Source: Psychroflexus sp. MES1-P1E (GTDB lineage Bacteria; Bacteroidota; Bacteroidia; Flavobacteriales; Flavobacteriaceae). From it: a stretch of 57,192 nt of DNA. The DNA lies in contig NZ_PJBS01000161.1 in the NCBI RefSeq assembly GCF_002836055.1, positions 1-57,192 on the forward strand. Reading direction: 5' to 3'. Under the pieces are notes generated by a model that saw nothing but the letters and a program-made list of their open reading frames with translations, was not told the DNA's origin and did no database searches. A program made the translations under genes and the position numbers. Below are positions 7,809 to 16,317 of this stretch, piece by piece (position 1 is the first letter of the stretch; each line of letters starts with the position of its first letter).

Positions 7809-10187
7809 TTAAGAGTTTAGTGATTCTATCAGATCTTCATAAGTTAGACCAGAAGCTTCGCTTTTGTCGGTATGGTATAAAATCCCTACCCTTAGGGCTT
7901 TTAAGCCTGAAATACCTTGTAAATCTTCAACATCAAGAACCTCTACATTTTCATCTAGATACTTCTTCCTCTGCAAGTAATGAATATATTTCAGGTATTC
8001 TCTTTCAGATTCTTTTTGAGAGTAAACTATAGCTAGTTTCCCTTTGGAGGTAATACGCTCTTCGGTATGCTTTATAAAGGCTTTATCTATTCTTTTTTTG
8101 ATGATTTCATAGCGGGCATTATAGGATCCGTCAACATCAAAGTGCTTTTCATCCATTCTATAATTAATACTTAAGGTGTTATTGAACGCTAAAATCAAAG
8201 ATCTAGAACTCAACTTTAACTCATTGGAATCTTGCAATTTATAAAATTTGTTTTCCATCTCGCACATCACATTGAGTTGCCATAGTCTCAAATTTTGAAG
8301 TATCACTTCACTAAACTTTTGTTCACGAGTAATAGATTGACCTATGTACATATTATGTTCAACGCCATCGGTTTTGTAACGATCAAAATAATGAGGGAAT
8401 ATTTTCTGTGCTTCCACTTGCTTCAAATCAATATAGTTGGCCATACAAGAGTTTAAGGTAGAAACTGTCTCATCAAACTCGTCTCTTTGTTCATGAAAAG
8501 CTTTGGCACCTGCCTCTATTTTTTTTAAGTACGTATTGACTATACGTTTGCAGTTTGGAACATTATTTTTGATGTGTTGCAAGATAGGAAGAATATCATT
8601 TTTTAAAAGATTATCGATTTTCTGCTCTGTTGAAGCTGAGATTCCCTCCATTAAACTCGAAAGATTATCTGTTATTCTATATCCTATTTGCTCATATACT
8701 GGAATAGGTTGAGCTTCAAAGGCTGAATTAATGATATTCAGAACTTGATTGAGTTGATGAATTAAATCATTTTGAATCGCAGAATTTCTTTGGGTTGACG
8801 ATCCTGCAATGTCTATTTGACCAAAGAGTGGATATACCTTTTTAAAGGTAATTTCATCTAAGTTAGCCTCTTCCTTATTTGCAAAACCTTCTAAAAACTT
8901 TTCTGCTTCTTCTTGGAATTTCCATTCTACACTTGGGTGTATAGAGGTGTATTCACTTTGAATGACCGCCTTTATGCGGTTTTGCTTTTCTTGTCTATAA
9001 TTTTCTACTGTTTCAGCGATATAAGGAACGATATCATCAAGCTTTGTAGCATTGATATTATTTAAATCATTTTTGGAATAGCTCACCAATTCGAGAATGG
9101 CTAGAAGCTTTTCATTTTTGATTATCGGTGCTAGTATAGCTGATTTTATAGATTGTTGATGAAGATGTTTCGCGAATTTATTACTAGGATTTTTCTTAGC
9201 ATAACTTTCCACATCTGGAATGCTAAAATAAGTATGTCGAGTTACAATAGATTTATAAGCTCCTTCACAAAAAGCTTCTTTACATCCATTTTCTGAAATT
9301 GAATCTAAAATAAAACTTTCTATATATTTTATATTTATATGTTGGAATTTCTCTTCGACTTCATTAAAAAGAGCAAAGCCAAATTTTAATTTGGGCAGAC
9401 TAAAAATAGAGCTTAAAACATCTCTCATTTTCGTAGAAATAATCTTTGAGTGTGAGAGTATATTGTTGTTTAATAACAGGTTTTTAATTTCAGAAATGCT
9501 ATTGTCTGCTGTAACATCAGATAGGTTTAGAATTGCAAATCCTTTAAAAATCCATGAATTTGGAGGAAATTTTTCCTTCCAAAAATCGATATCATCATAA
9601 CGATTTAAAAGCTCATCTATATCTTTATCTGTGATATCCAAAGCCTCTTTTGTGGGGATGAGTTCAATAAAATCAGCATTTATAAAAAGCCGATAATTTT
9701 TTAGGTTACCATTTGCATCTGGAACATCATAATATTCTGGGCGGAAGAAATCAATATTATAGTTGTAATACGTATTTATAATTATGATGCAAGCTAAAAT
9801 ATAATCCTTTTCGATATTGAAATTTCTAGGTAGAAATTCAAAGTCTTTATCTTTTACTGAATTCAGTATGGATTCAAATCGCTTGGTTTTTCTAAACATT
9901 TTAGAGCGAAAAGGAACTGTAGCGACTTTTATCTCGTTGTAAGTTAACACATCTGGAAACAGATCATCAAGAAGAATTTTTATTTGATCTTGGTAGACTT
10001 CTAAATTTTCAAAGTCTTCGATACCTTCAAATAACTCTGGGTAAGATTTAGAGTATTCTAAAACACCTTTTATATATGTTTTGGAAATAGGATTGGTTTC
10101 AGTTTTCAAGCGTTGGCTAAAGTTATCCAATATTTTTTGGAAACTCAATTTTATTCTAAAAGGATAAATATCTTTACAGTGATCCAT
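7809..10187 (-). CDS. Large GAF-domain protein of unknown function
   Basis: A cytoplasmic protein of about 792 residues with no signal peptide or membrane span. A GAF-like sensory domain is suggested around 290-410 (SAILAPIIKNEKLLAILELVSY is the typical core strand pair). The centre contains FGQIDIAGSSTQRN, followed by long helices and a hydrophilic C-terminus. I know of similar GAF proteins across flavobacteria, none with a firm function. I chose the ATG at 10187; a TTG 21 bases upstream is also in frame. It converges with the barrel gene and diverges from the TlpA-like lipoprotein gene. Confidence 0.68.
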   Translation of the reverse strand: MDHCKDIYPFRIKLSFQKILDNFSQRLKTETNPISKTYIKGVLEYSKSYPELFEGIEDFENLEVYQDQIKILLDDLFPDVLTYNEIKVATVPFRSKMFRKTKRFESILNSVKDKDFEFLPRNFNIEKDYILACIIIINTYYNYNIDFFRPEYYDVPDANGNLKNYRLFINADFIELIPTKEALDITDKDIDELLNRYDDIDFWKEKFPPNSWIFKGFAILNLSDVTADNSISEIKNLLLNNNILSHSKIISTKMRDVLSSIFSLPKLKFGFALFNEVEEKFQHINIKYIESFILDSISENGCKEAFCEGAYKSIVTRHTYFSIPDVESYAKKNPSNKFAKHLHQQSIKSAILAPIIKNEKLLAILELVSYSKNDLNNINATKLDDIVPYIAETVENYRQEKQNRIKAVIQSEYTSIHPSVEWKFQEEAEKFLEGFANKEEANLDEITFKKVYPLFGQIDIAGSSTQRNSAIQNDLIHQLNQVLNIINSAFEAQPIPVYEQIGYRITDNLSSLMEGISASTEQKIDNLLKNDILPILQHIKNNVPNCKRIVNTYLKKIEAGAKAFHEQRDEFDETVSTLNSCMANYIDLKQVEAQKIFPHYFDRYKTDGVEHNMYIGQSITREQKFSEVILQNLRLWQLNVMCEMENKFYKLQDSNELKLSSRSLILAFNNTLSINYRMDEKHFDVDGSYNARYEIIKKRIDKAFIKHTEERITSKGKLAIVYSQKESEREYLKYIHYLQRKKYLDENVEVLDVEDLQGISGLKALRVGILYHTDKSEASGLTYEDLIESLNS

Positions 10188-10308
10188 AGTTAAATATACA
10201 AAATACAATACTATTTATAACGGAAAGATTTGATAGTTCACTTAAGATACTTTTATAAGTTTTGGCTATTTTATTCTTAAGTTATTCTTCTACTCTTTTG
10301 GAGTTGTC

Positions 10309-10316
10309 TATTTTTG
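10309..10316 (+). promoter_or_regulatory. Flavobacterial -7 element TATTTTTG for the TlpA-like gene
   Basis: TATTTTTG matches the flavobacterial -7 consensus TANNTTTG and lies 22 bases before the ATG of the TlpA-like lipoprotein gene. A matching -33 TTG at the usual spacing is not clear. Confidence 0.5.
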
Positions 10317-10338
10317 TACAAAATCAAAATTAAATTAA

Positions 10339-11448
10339 ATGAAAATTTTATATGCCTTTTCGATCTTAGCCCTTCTTTTAGGATGTAACTCATCCTCTCC
10401 AAAACTCGAAGCATCTATTGATCAAGTTGCTGATGGAACCAATGTCTATTTGGCTCTTTTAGGTCCGCAAAATGTTCCTGTCCCGATAGACACGACTCAA
10501 GTGAGTAACAGTTCTTTTAAATTTGATTTAACTACCTCCAAAAATCAAGATATCAATCTTATTCAAATCGAAGGTGTAAACGGTAACATCATTTTTATTA
10601 ATGATGCTGAATCAATAAAGATTGATGCTTCAAATGAAAATTTGAGAAATTCTAAAATAAAAGCAGGCGAACATAACATATTATTGAAAAACTATATCAG
10701 CATCATCACCAATTTTGCAGAAAAGAAAAATTTCATTAAAAATCAGCATACACAGGCTTCACAAAGTCAGAAAGAAATTGCCATGCTAGATGCTAGATTA
10801 GATATGGATGCCTTGGAAGAAGAATCAAAAAAAGCTACTTTGGATTTCATTAAGTCCCATACCAATTCTATAGTGGGAATGATGGCCTTGTCTGATGTCA
10901 TGAACTCTAAATCTGTTCCCTCTAATAAAATGAAATCCCTTTACGAAGGTTTTATTGATACTGTAAAAGATACACCCCTAGGTAGGATGTTAGGCCAAAA
11001 TATTGCAAAGATAGGCGCTACTGATGTTGGAGCAGAAGCTCCGAAATTTTCAGGACCAACACCAAGTGGAGAAGAGCTAACTCTTGATGAAGCAATGAGT
11101 AAAGTAACCCTTATTGATTTTTGGGCTTCTTGGTGTAGACCCTGTCGTGTTGAAAACCCTAATATTGTAAGTATTTATAACGACTATAAAGATAAAGGGT
11201 TTTCTGTAATAGGTGTTTCTTTAGACAAGCCAAATAGCAAAAATTCTTGGTTAAAAGCTATTGAGGATGATCAATTGGAATGGAATCATATTTCAAACCT
11301 AATGTACTGGCAAGAACCAATAGCCCAAAAATATGGAGTAAAAGCTATCCCAGCAGCATTCTTAATTGATGAAAATGGTGTCATTGTTGGTAAAGACCTT
11401 CGAGGTCAAGCTTTACGAGATAAGGTAAAAGAAGTTTTAGAAAAATAA
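10339..11448 (+). CDS. TlpA/AhpC-type thiol-disulfide lipoprotein with DUF4369 N-terminus
   Basis: A 369-residue lipoprotein; the lipobox LLLGC puts the acylated cysteine at 16. The first ~115 residues are beta-rich like DUF4369, a helical middle follows, and the C-terminal ~140 residues are a thioredoxin fold. The active site is WCRPC, with Cys266 and Cys269, preceded by LIDFWAS. A cis-Pro loop reads VKAIPAAFLIDENG. Proteins of this build are periplasmic thiol-disulfide reductases, and Bacteroidota carry many copies. It stands alone, with a -7 element upstream and a strong shared terminator downstream. Confidence 0.88.
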   Translation: MKILYAFSILALLLGCNSSSPKLEASIDQVADGTNVYLALLGPQNVPVPIDTTQVSNSSFKFDLTTSKNQDINLIQIEGVNGNIIFINDAESIKIDASNENLRNSKIKAGEHNILLKNYISIITNFAEKKNFIKNQHTQASQSQKEIAMLDARLDMDALEEESKKATLDFIKSHTNSIVGMMALSDVMNSKSVPSNKMKSLYEGFIDTVKDTPLGRMLGQNIAKIGATDVGAEAPKFSGPTPSGEELTLDEAMSKVTLIDFWASWCRPCRVENPNIVSIYNDYKDKGFSVIGVSLDKPNSKNSWLKAIEDDQLEWNHISNLMYWQEPIAQKYGVKAIPAAFLIDENGVIVGKDLRGQALRDKVKEVLEK

Positions 11449-11464
11449 ATCTTATTAAACTTCC

Positions 11465-11510
11465 ACTTAAAAAGGGACTTTTCACTAAAGCGAAAAGTCC
11501 CTTTTTAAGT
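11465..11510. terminator. Bidirectional terminator hairpin
   Basis: A perfect 19-base inverted repeat (11465-11483 with 11492-11510) around an 8-base loop. GGGACTTTTC pairs with GAAAAGTCCC, flanked by A and T runs on the two sides. It lies between two convergent genes, so it should end transcripts from both strands. Confidence 0.9.
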
Positions 11511-11521
11511 GTTCGTAACAA

Positions 11522-12817
11522 CTAATCGGGAGATCTTATTTTCTCTGCTTTAAAAGGCCTCACGATTAAGCGAGCCGCTCTATCGTAATTGATGTAGCTG
11601 TAAGTCCAGTTAAAAAAAGTGACTATTCTATTCCTGAATCCAACTAGGAACCACAGATGAACAAACATCCACACAAACCAAGCAAAGGCACCCCCAAATT
11701 GGATTTTACCTATGTCAACCACAGCTTTATTTCTTCCTACCGTTGCCATGGTACCTTTATCGAAATATTCAAAAGGAGTAAGAGATTGCTTATTTATAGT
11801 TCTCAACAAATTTTTTGCCAAGTGAGCACCTTGCTGAATAGCAGGTTGGGCGACCATAGGGTGGCCTTTTGGATACTCTGCGCTAACCATTAAAGCAATG
11901 TCGCCTATTGCAAATATAGTTTCGTAACCCTCTACTTGGTTAAATACATTTACATTATATTGGTTTGATTTCTTCATCAAAGCTCCATTCTTAAGTCCTT
12001 CTACAGATGCTCCAGTTACACCAGCGCTCCAGATAAAAGTTTCTGTAGGAAAAGAGAGGTCTTTGTTACTTGTCCTAACGATATGGTCTTCATAAGACTC
12101 AACAAAGGTATTGAGGTGGATTTCGACACCAAGTTCTTCTAAGTATTTCTTTGCATTTTTAGAAGATTTTGCACTCATTGGAGGTAGAACTTTATCCATC
12201 CCCTCAATTAAATGAATATGAATTTCCTCAGGATCGATATCTTGATAATCTTTAGGAATTACATTTTTACGAAGTTCTGCAATAGCGCCACTTAGTTCCA
12301 CGCCTGTGGGTCCTGCACCTGCAATAACAAAATTCAGTAAAGCTTTTTTTCTTTCAGGATCTTCAGCTATTGTAGCTTCTTCAAAATTTTCCAAAATCAA
12401 ACTCCTCAAATTTAGAGCTTGGGGTACTGTTTTCATCCAAATAGCATTGTCCTCTACACTTTTATTTCCAAAAAAATTAGTCCTTGACCCAGTTGCAATC
12501 ACCAAATAATCATAAGTAACCTCTCCTATGTTTGTATGGATTAATTGTTTATCGGAGTCGATATGCTCGACATCCGCCATTCTGAAATAAGCATTTTTAT
12601 TATTTTTAAGAATCTTTCTTATCGGATATGCTATAGAATCAGGCTCTAAACCAGAGGTTGATACTTGATATAATAAAGGTTGAAAAGTGTGATAATTCCT
12701 CTTATCTAGCATAACCACCTGAAATGGTTTTTTCTCTAGATCATTAACTAAACTTACTCCACCAAAACCAGCCCCTATAATAACCACTCTTGGCAAATCT
12801 GTAATTGGAATGTTCAT
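11522..12817 (-). CDS. ndh: Type II NADH:quinone oxidoreductase (NDH-2)
   Basis: A 431-residue flavoprotein of the pyridine-nucleotide disulfide oxidoreductase family. The FAD-binding GAGFGG is at 15-20 and the NAD(P)H-binding GAGPTG at 167-172; AIGD before the C-terminal third contacts FAD. The C-terminus (about 375-415) is aromatic and hydrophobic (FVWMFVHLWFLVGF), as in NDH-2 enzymes that sit on the inner face of the cytoplasmic membrane. It moves electrons from NADH to quinone without pumping protons. It is monocistronic, diverging from an ECF sigma gene and sharing a terminator with the TlpA gene. Confidence 0.9.
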   Translation of the reverse strand: MNIPITDLPRVVIIGAGFGGVSLVNDLEKKPFQVVMLDKRNYHTFQPLLYQVSTSGLEPDSIAYPIRKILKNNKNAYFRMADVEHIDSDKQLIHTNIGEVTYDYLVIATGSRTNFFGNKSVEDNAIWMKTVPQALNLRSLILENFEEATIAEDPERKKALLNFVIAGAGPTGVELSGAIAELRKNVIPKDYQDIDPEEIHIHLIEGMDKVLPPMSAKSSKNAKKYLEELGVEIHLNTFVESYEDHIVRTSNKDLSFPTETFIWSAGVTGASVEGLKNGALMKKSNQYNVNVFNQVEGYETIFAIGDIALMVSAEYPKGHPMVAQPAIQQGAHLAKNLLRTINKQSLTPFEYFDKGTMATVGRNKAVVDIGKIQFGGAFAWFVWMFVHLWFLVGFRNRIVTFFNWTYSYINYDRAARLIVRPFKAEKIRSPD

Positions 12818-12903
12818 AACTTTTTTTTTTAAAATTACTATCTTTTCCTGTTTAGCATGTAACTTTTGGTAAATTTAACGACATATAAACGTAATGTATA
12901 GTT

Positions 12904-13398
12904 TTGAAGACCTCATTAGAGAAAAAATTTATCGACCTACTAGAAAAGCATCAGAACATTGCTCACAAAATCTGTAGGATGTATACCTATGATGCGGATT
13001 CACATAAAGATTTGTTTCAGGAAATCACTGTTCAACTTTGGAAAGCTTACCCTAAGTTTAGGGAAGAATCTAAGTTTAGCACATGGATGTATCGTGTCGC
13101 TTTTAATACTGCGATAACTCTTTACAGAAAGAAAAAAAGAAGGGTGCAAACTTCGCCTTGGGAAGACTATGATTTTAAGATTTCTTCTGAGGGCTATGAT
13201 TCAACTTTAGATGATAACTTAAAATTGATGTACGCAGCCATTAAGGAATTAAATGATATTGACAAAGCGCTGGTCCTGCTTTACCTGGAAGACAAACCTT
13301 ATACTGAAATATCCGAAGCTTTAGGAATTTCTGAAGTTAATGCTAGAGTGAAAATGAATAGAGTGAAAACAAAATTAAAAAACATATTGAATCCTTAA
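12904..13398 (+). CDS. ECF-type RNA polymerase sigma factor
   Basis: A 164-residue sigma-70 family protein. Region 2 covers ~10-80 (DLFQEITVQLWKAYPKF, then STWMYRVAFNTA), and region 4 covers ~105-160 with the helix-turn-helix YTEISEALGISEVNARVKMNR. The only in-frame start that keeps region 2 is TTG at 12904, and that TTG is also the end of a TAGTTTTG promoter-like motif, so the true start is uncertain. It is followed after 2 bases by a small membrane protein, an arrangement usual for a sigma factor and its controlling partner. Target genes are unknown. Confidence 0.85.
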   Translation: MKTSLEKKFIDLLEKHQNIAHKICRMYTYDADSHKDLFQEITVQLWKAYPKFREESKFSTWMYRVAFNTAITLYRKKKRRVQTSPWEDYDFKISSEGYDSTLDDNLKLMYAAIKELNDIDKALVLLYLEDKPYTEISEALGISEVNARVKMNRVKTKLKNILNP

Positions 13399-13400
13399 TT

Positions 13401-14006
13401 ATGGATGAATTAGATCTTATAAAAAAGGACTGGCAGAATAGAACAAAAAATTTGCCCAACTACTCAAAAGATGAGCTATTTCCTATGATTCATAAGAAGT
13501 CTTCTTCTAATGTGAAGTGGATTTTGATCATCAGTATTTTAGAATTTTCATTTTGGATTATTGTAGAGTTACTAAGCTTTTCTCAAGATTATAATTCTGT
13601 TATTGAGAGCATCGGATTTACTTGGTTTCTAAGACTATCTTCGATTGTTAATTATACAGTCCTTGTCGGATTTATCATTGTTTTTTTTAGAAATTACAAA
13701 CGTATACAGGTCAATGATTCTGCTAGACAACTTATGAAGCAAATCATCAAAACACGTTCGACTGTAAAATACTATGTGCGTTATAACATCATATTTTTAG
13801 CTATTATTTTTATAATAACGTCTGCAAAGGTCATTTTAAGTCAAACTGAGTTAGATCCTACAGAAATATGGATTATGACAGGAACCATGGTTTTTATCTT
13901 GTTGATTATCCTCGCCTTCTTTTTGCTTCTCTATAAATTACTTTATGGGATATTGACCAAGCGTCTTTACAAAAACTACAAAATATTAAGCAAAATAGAA
14001 GTTTAG
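13401..14006 (+). CDS. Membrane protein paired with the ECF sigma factor
   Basis: A 201-residue protein with a ~38-residue hydrophilic N-terminus (MDELDLIKKDWQNR) and hydrophobic spans near 40-60, 75-95, 125-145 and 155-178. It starts 2 bases after the sigma gene, so the two form one operon. The layout of a cytoplasmic N-terminal segment followed by membrane helices is like that of an anti-sigma factor, but no zinc-binding or ASD motif is visible. Similar proteins in flavobacteria sit in the same place. Function is inferred from position only. Confidence 0.65.
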   Translation: MDELDLIKKDWQNRTKNLPNYSKDELFPMIHKKSSSNVKWILIISILEFSFWIIVELLSFSQDYNSVIESIGFTWFLRLSSIVNYTVLVGFIIVFFRNYKRIQVNDSARQLMKQIIKTRSTVKYYVRYNIIFLAIIFIITSAKVILSQTELDPTEIWIMTGTMVFILLIILAFFLLLYKLLYGILTKRLYKNYKILSKIEV

Positions 14007-14009
14007 CAA

Positions 14010-14906
14010 TTAAGCTCTTGGATGGTAATTTTCTAAAACTGACTTAAGATGAGTTTTATCCAAATGCATATAAATTTCTGTAGTTGTAATGCTTTCATGA
14101 CCTAGCATTTGTTGAATAACTCTTAAGTTGGCTCCATTCTCCAAAAGATGAGTCGCAAACGAATGCCTGAAAGTATGAGGACTAATGTTTTTTTGAAGAT
14201 TTATTTTTTTAGCCAACTGTTTTACAATCGTAAAAATCATAGCACGAGTCAACTGAGCCCCTCGCCTATTCAGAAATAAAATATCTTTAAACTCTGACTG
14301 CTGATTGATATGTATTCTGAACTCATCTTTATAAATACTGATGAATTTCTGTGTGTACGTATTGATGGGAACTAGTCTTTCTTTATTTCCTTTTCCAATT
14401 ACTTTTACAAAACCTTTCTCAAAAAAAAGATCTGAAATTTTAAGTTCTACGAGTTCACTGACGCGCAGGCCACAACCGTACAATGTTTCTATAATAGCTT
14501 TATTGCGGTGACCTTGCAGATGTGAAAGGTCTATAGCTTCAACAAGTTGATCTATTTCATCCGTAGACAGCGTATCTGGCAACCTCCTCCCTAATCGAGG
14601 GGATTCAATAAGCTCCAAAGGGTTGGTTTTTCTGTAATCTTCAAAAATGAGATAATCAAAAAAACTTTTTAAACCTGAAATTAATCGGGCCTGAGATCGT
14701 TCATTAATAACTTTTGAAATAGAGTAAATAAAACCTTGAAGGGTCTCTTCATCGACAAGCTCTGGGGTAAGAGTCGCATTATATTCTGAAATATAGTTGG
14801 TGAGTTTTAAGATATCTAGCCGATAATTTTGAACAGTATTATCGGCTAGCCCTCTTTCTATTTTAAGGTAATATGTAAAATCTTGAATTGCTTCTTGCCA
14901 TTTCAT
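14010..14906 (-). CDS. xerD: Tyrosine site-specific recombinase XerD
   Basis: A 298-residue tyrosine recombinase of standard XerC/D length. The N-terminal SAM-like core-binding domain covers 1-~90. The catalytic domain holds Arg148 (CGLRVSELVEL), Lys172 (GKGNKER), His244 and Arg247 (HTFRHSFATHLL), His270 (LGHESI) and the nucleophile Tyr279. It resolves chromosome dimers at dif. No insertion element or phage surrounds it, and XerD fits better than a mobile integrase. Bcp lies 29 bases upstream on the same strand. Confidence 0.9.
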   Translation of the reverse strand: MKWQEAIQDFTYYLKIERGLADNTVQNYRLDILKLTNYISEYNATLTPELVDEETLQGFIYSISKVINERSQARLISGLKSFFDYLIFEDYRKTNPLELIESPRLGRRLPDTLSTDEIDQLVEAIDLSHLQGHRNKAIIETLYGCGLRVSELVELKISDLFFEKGFVKVIGKGNKERLVPINTYTQKFISIYKDEFRIHINQQSEFKDILFLNRRGAQLTRAMIFTIVKQLAKKINLQKNISPHTFRHSFATHLLENGANLRVIQQMLGHESITTTEIYMHLDKTHLKSVLENYHPRA

Positions 14907-14935
14907 GAAGGCAAGTTAAGATGATTATTTTAAAA

Positions 14936-15385
14936 TTACAGAATTTGTTCAGCGTGAGTTTTGGTTTTCACCTTTGTAATCACCTCATCTAAAACTCCAT
15001 TTTCATCTATAATAAAAGTGGTTCTATGAATACCGTCATATTCTTTGCCCATAAACTTTTTGGGCCCCCAGACTCCAAAGGCTTCAATAACCGATTTGTC
15101 TTCATCTGCGAGAAGTGGAAATGGTAACTCATATTTATTTTTAAAATTTTGTTGGCGCTTTTGTGAATCTGCACTTGCCCCTAATATATGGTAACCTTGA
15201 GCTTGTAAAGCTTTCCAGTTGTCTCTCAAGTTACAAGCTTCTGCAGTACAACCAGGAGTACTCGCTTTGGGATAGAAAAAAACAACGAGTTTTTTTCCTT
15301 CATAATCTTTTAAGCTATGTATATTTCCATCCTGGTCTTTAGCTTCAAAATTTGGAGCTTTATCTCCTGCTTTTAATGTTGTCAT
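14936..15385 (-). CDS. bcp: Thioredoxin-dependent thiol peroxidase (Bcp/PrxQ)
   Basis: A 149-residue peroxiredoxin that reduces hydrogen peroxide and organic hydroperoxides. The peroxidatic Cys46 and resolving Cys51 sit in PGCTAEAC, the hallmark of the atypical two-cysteine Bcp/PrxQ group. I chose the ATG at 15385, giving MTTLKAGDKAPNF; a TTG 30 bases upstream overlaps the promoter region of the divergent nth. It probably shares transcription with xerD downstream. Confidence 0.92.
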   Translation of the reverse strand: MTTLKAGDKAPNFEAKDQDGNIHSLKDYEGKKLVVFFYPKASTPGCTAEACNLRDNWKALQAQGYHILGASADSQKRQQNFKNKYELPFPLLADEDKSVIEAFGVWGPKKFMGKEYDGIHRTTFIIDENGVLDEVITKVKTKTHAEQIL

Positions 15386-15391
15386 AATTCC

Positions 15392-15399
15392 TATTTTTG
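15392..15399 (+). promoter_or_regulatory. Flavobacterial -7 element TATTTTTG for nth
   Basis: TATTTTTG matches TANNTTTG and lies 16 bases before the nth start, giving a leader of about 10 bases. It lies between the divergent bcp and nth starts, 30 bases apart. The opposite strand has TACTTTTA at 15403-15410, a near match possibly serving bcp. Confidence 0.55.
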
Positions 15400-15415
15400 T
15401 ATAAAAGTAAAGCAA

Positions 15416-16084
15416 ATGAAAAAATCTGAAAAAGTAGATTTCGTTATAAATACGTTAGAAGAAATTTACCCAGAAATCCCAATACCTCTAGACCATAAAG
15501 ATCCGTATACTTTATTAATTGCTGTGTTGCTTTCTGCGCAAAGCACAGATGTAAAGGTAAACCAAATTACTCCACTTCTTTTTGAAAGGGCCGATAATCC
15601 TTGGGACATGATAAAAATGAGTGCTGATCAAATACGAGAAATAATTAAGCCCGTTGGATTATCGCCTATGAAATCTAAAGGTATTTATGGTCTTTCTCAA
15701 ATTATAATCGAAAAATACAATGGGAAAATACCTCAAAGTTTCGAGGGTTTGGAAGAATTACCGGCTGTTGGTCATAAAACTGCTAGTGTTGTTCTGGCAC
15801 AAGCTTTTGGTGTTTCCACTTTTCCTGTGGACACTCATATCCACAGATTGATGTACCGATGGGGTCTTACGACTGGTAAGAATGTTCAAAAAACAGAAAA
15901 AGATGCTAAGCGATTGTTCCCTCAAGAAGTTTGGAACGATCTACACCTTCAGATCATTTGGTATGGACGACAATATTCTCCTGCCAGAGCATGGGACTTG
16001 GAAAAAGATATCATCACAAAAACCATTGGACGAAAATCTGTAATCGATGAATACAATAAAAAAAAGGCTTCTAAATCTAAATAA
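15416..16084 (+). CDS. nth: Endonuclease III-type DNA glycosylase/AP lyase
   Basis: A 222-residue base-excision repair enzyme acting on oxidised pyrimidines. The helix-hairpin-helix ELPAVGHKTASVV carries the catalytic Lys121, and the catalytic Asp139 is in FPVDTHIHR. Size and motif spacing match E. coli Nth. The C-terminal tail has no cysteines at all, so the usual four-cysteine [4Fe-4S] loop is absent; the equivalent stretch reads QYSPARAWDLEKDIITKTIG. The glycosylase core is intact, so the enzyme is probably active without the cluster. Confidence 0.9.
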   Translation: MKKSEKVDFVINTLEEIYPEIPIPLDHKDPYTLLIAVLLSAQSTDVKVNQITPLLFERADNPWDMIKMSADQIREIIKPVGLSPMKSKGIYGLSQIIIEKYNGKIPQSFEGLEELPAVGHKTASVVLAQAFGVSTFPVDTHIHRLMYRWGLTTGKNVQKTEKDAKRLFPQEVWNDLHLQIIWYGRQYSPARAWDLEKDIITKTIGRKSVIDEYNKKKASKSK

Positions 16085-16114
16085 AGAAGTCTTTTCGATT
16101 TAAAGATAAAACCA

Positions 16115-16264
16115 TTAATTTTGAACATTATCAAATTGAAGATTTTTGTAGGTCACTACAGTAAAAGCTTTAGAGAAATCCAAAATAAATCTAACTGTTT
16201 TTGCTGAAGGTTTCATACTCTTTGAAGGAGTTCGAGATGCTTCGTTTAAGTAAATTTTTGCCAT
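16115..16264 (-). CDS. Small 49-residue conserved-looking protein
   Basis: An ORF starting MAKIYLNEASRTPSKSMKPS and ending YKNLQFDNVQN, downstream of the ECF sigma factor on the same strand with 53 bases between. It is basic, predicted soluble and has no signal peptide. I recall similar tiny flavobacterial proteins with a K-P-S-x-x-T-x-x-x-I-L-x-F-S-K-A pattern, seen here from residue 18 on (KPSAKTVRFILDFSKAFTVV). Function unknown. Reality as a gene rests on that resemblance and on its position. Confidence 0.55.
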   Translation of the reverse strand: MAKIYLNEASRTPSKSMKPSAKTVRFILDFSKAFTVVTYKNLQFDNVQN

Positions 16265-16317
16265 ATCTGTGAATTTAAGATATTACAAAAACGCAATTTT
16301 TTACGAATTATTGTAGA

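Noticed and set aside
8790-8860. Possible class III nucleotide cyclase motif (FGQIDIAGSS) in the GAF protein beside the PycTM effector
   Set aside because: The stretch resembles the first metal-binding motif of class III cyclases, but no second catalytic Asp in a GD-type motif or the Arg/Asn transition-state residues follow at the expected spacing. A Pycsar cyclase cannot be supported.
14010-14906. Tyrosine recombinase as a phage or island integrase
   Set aside because: Length and motifs fit XerD, and it sits among housekeeping genes with no attachment sites, tRNA or phage genes nearby.
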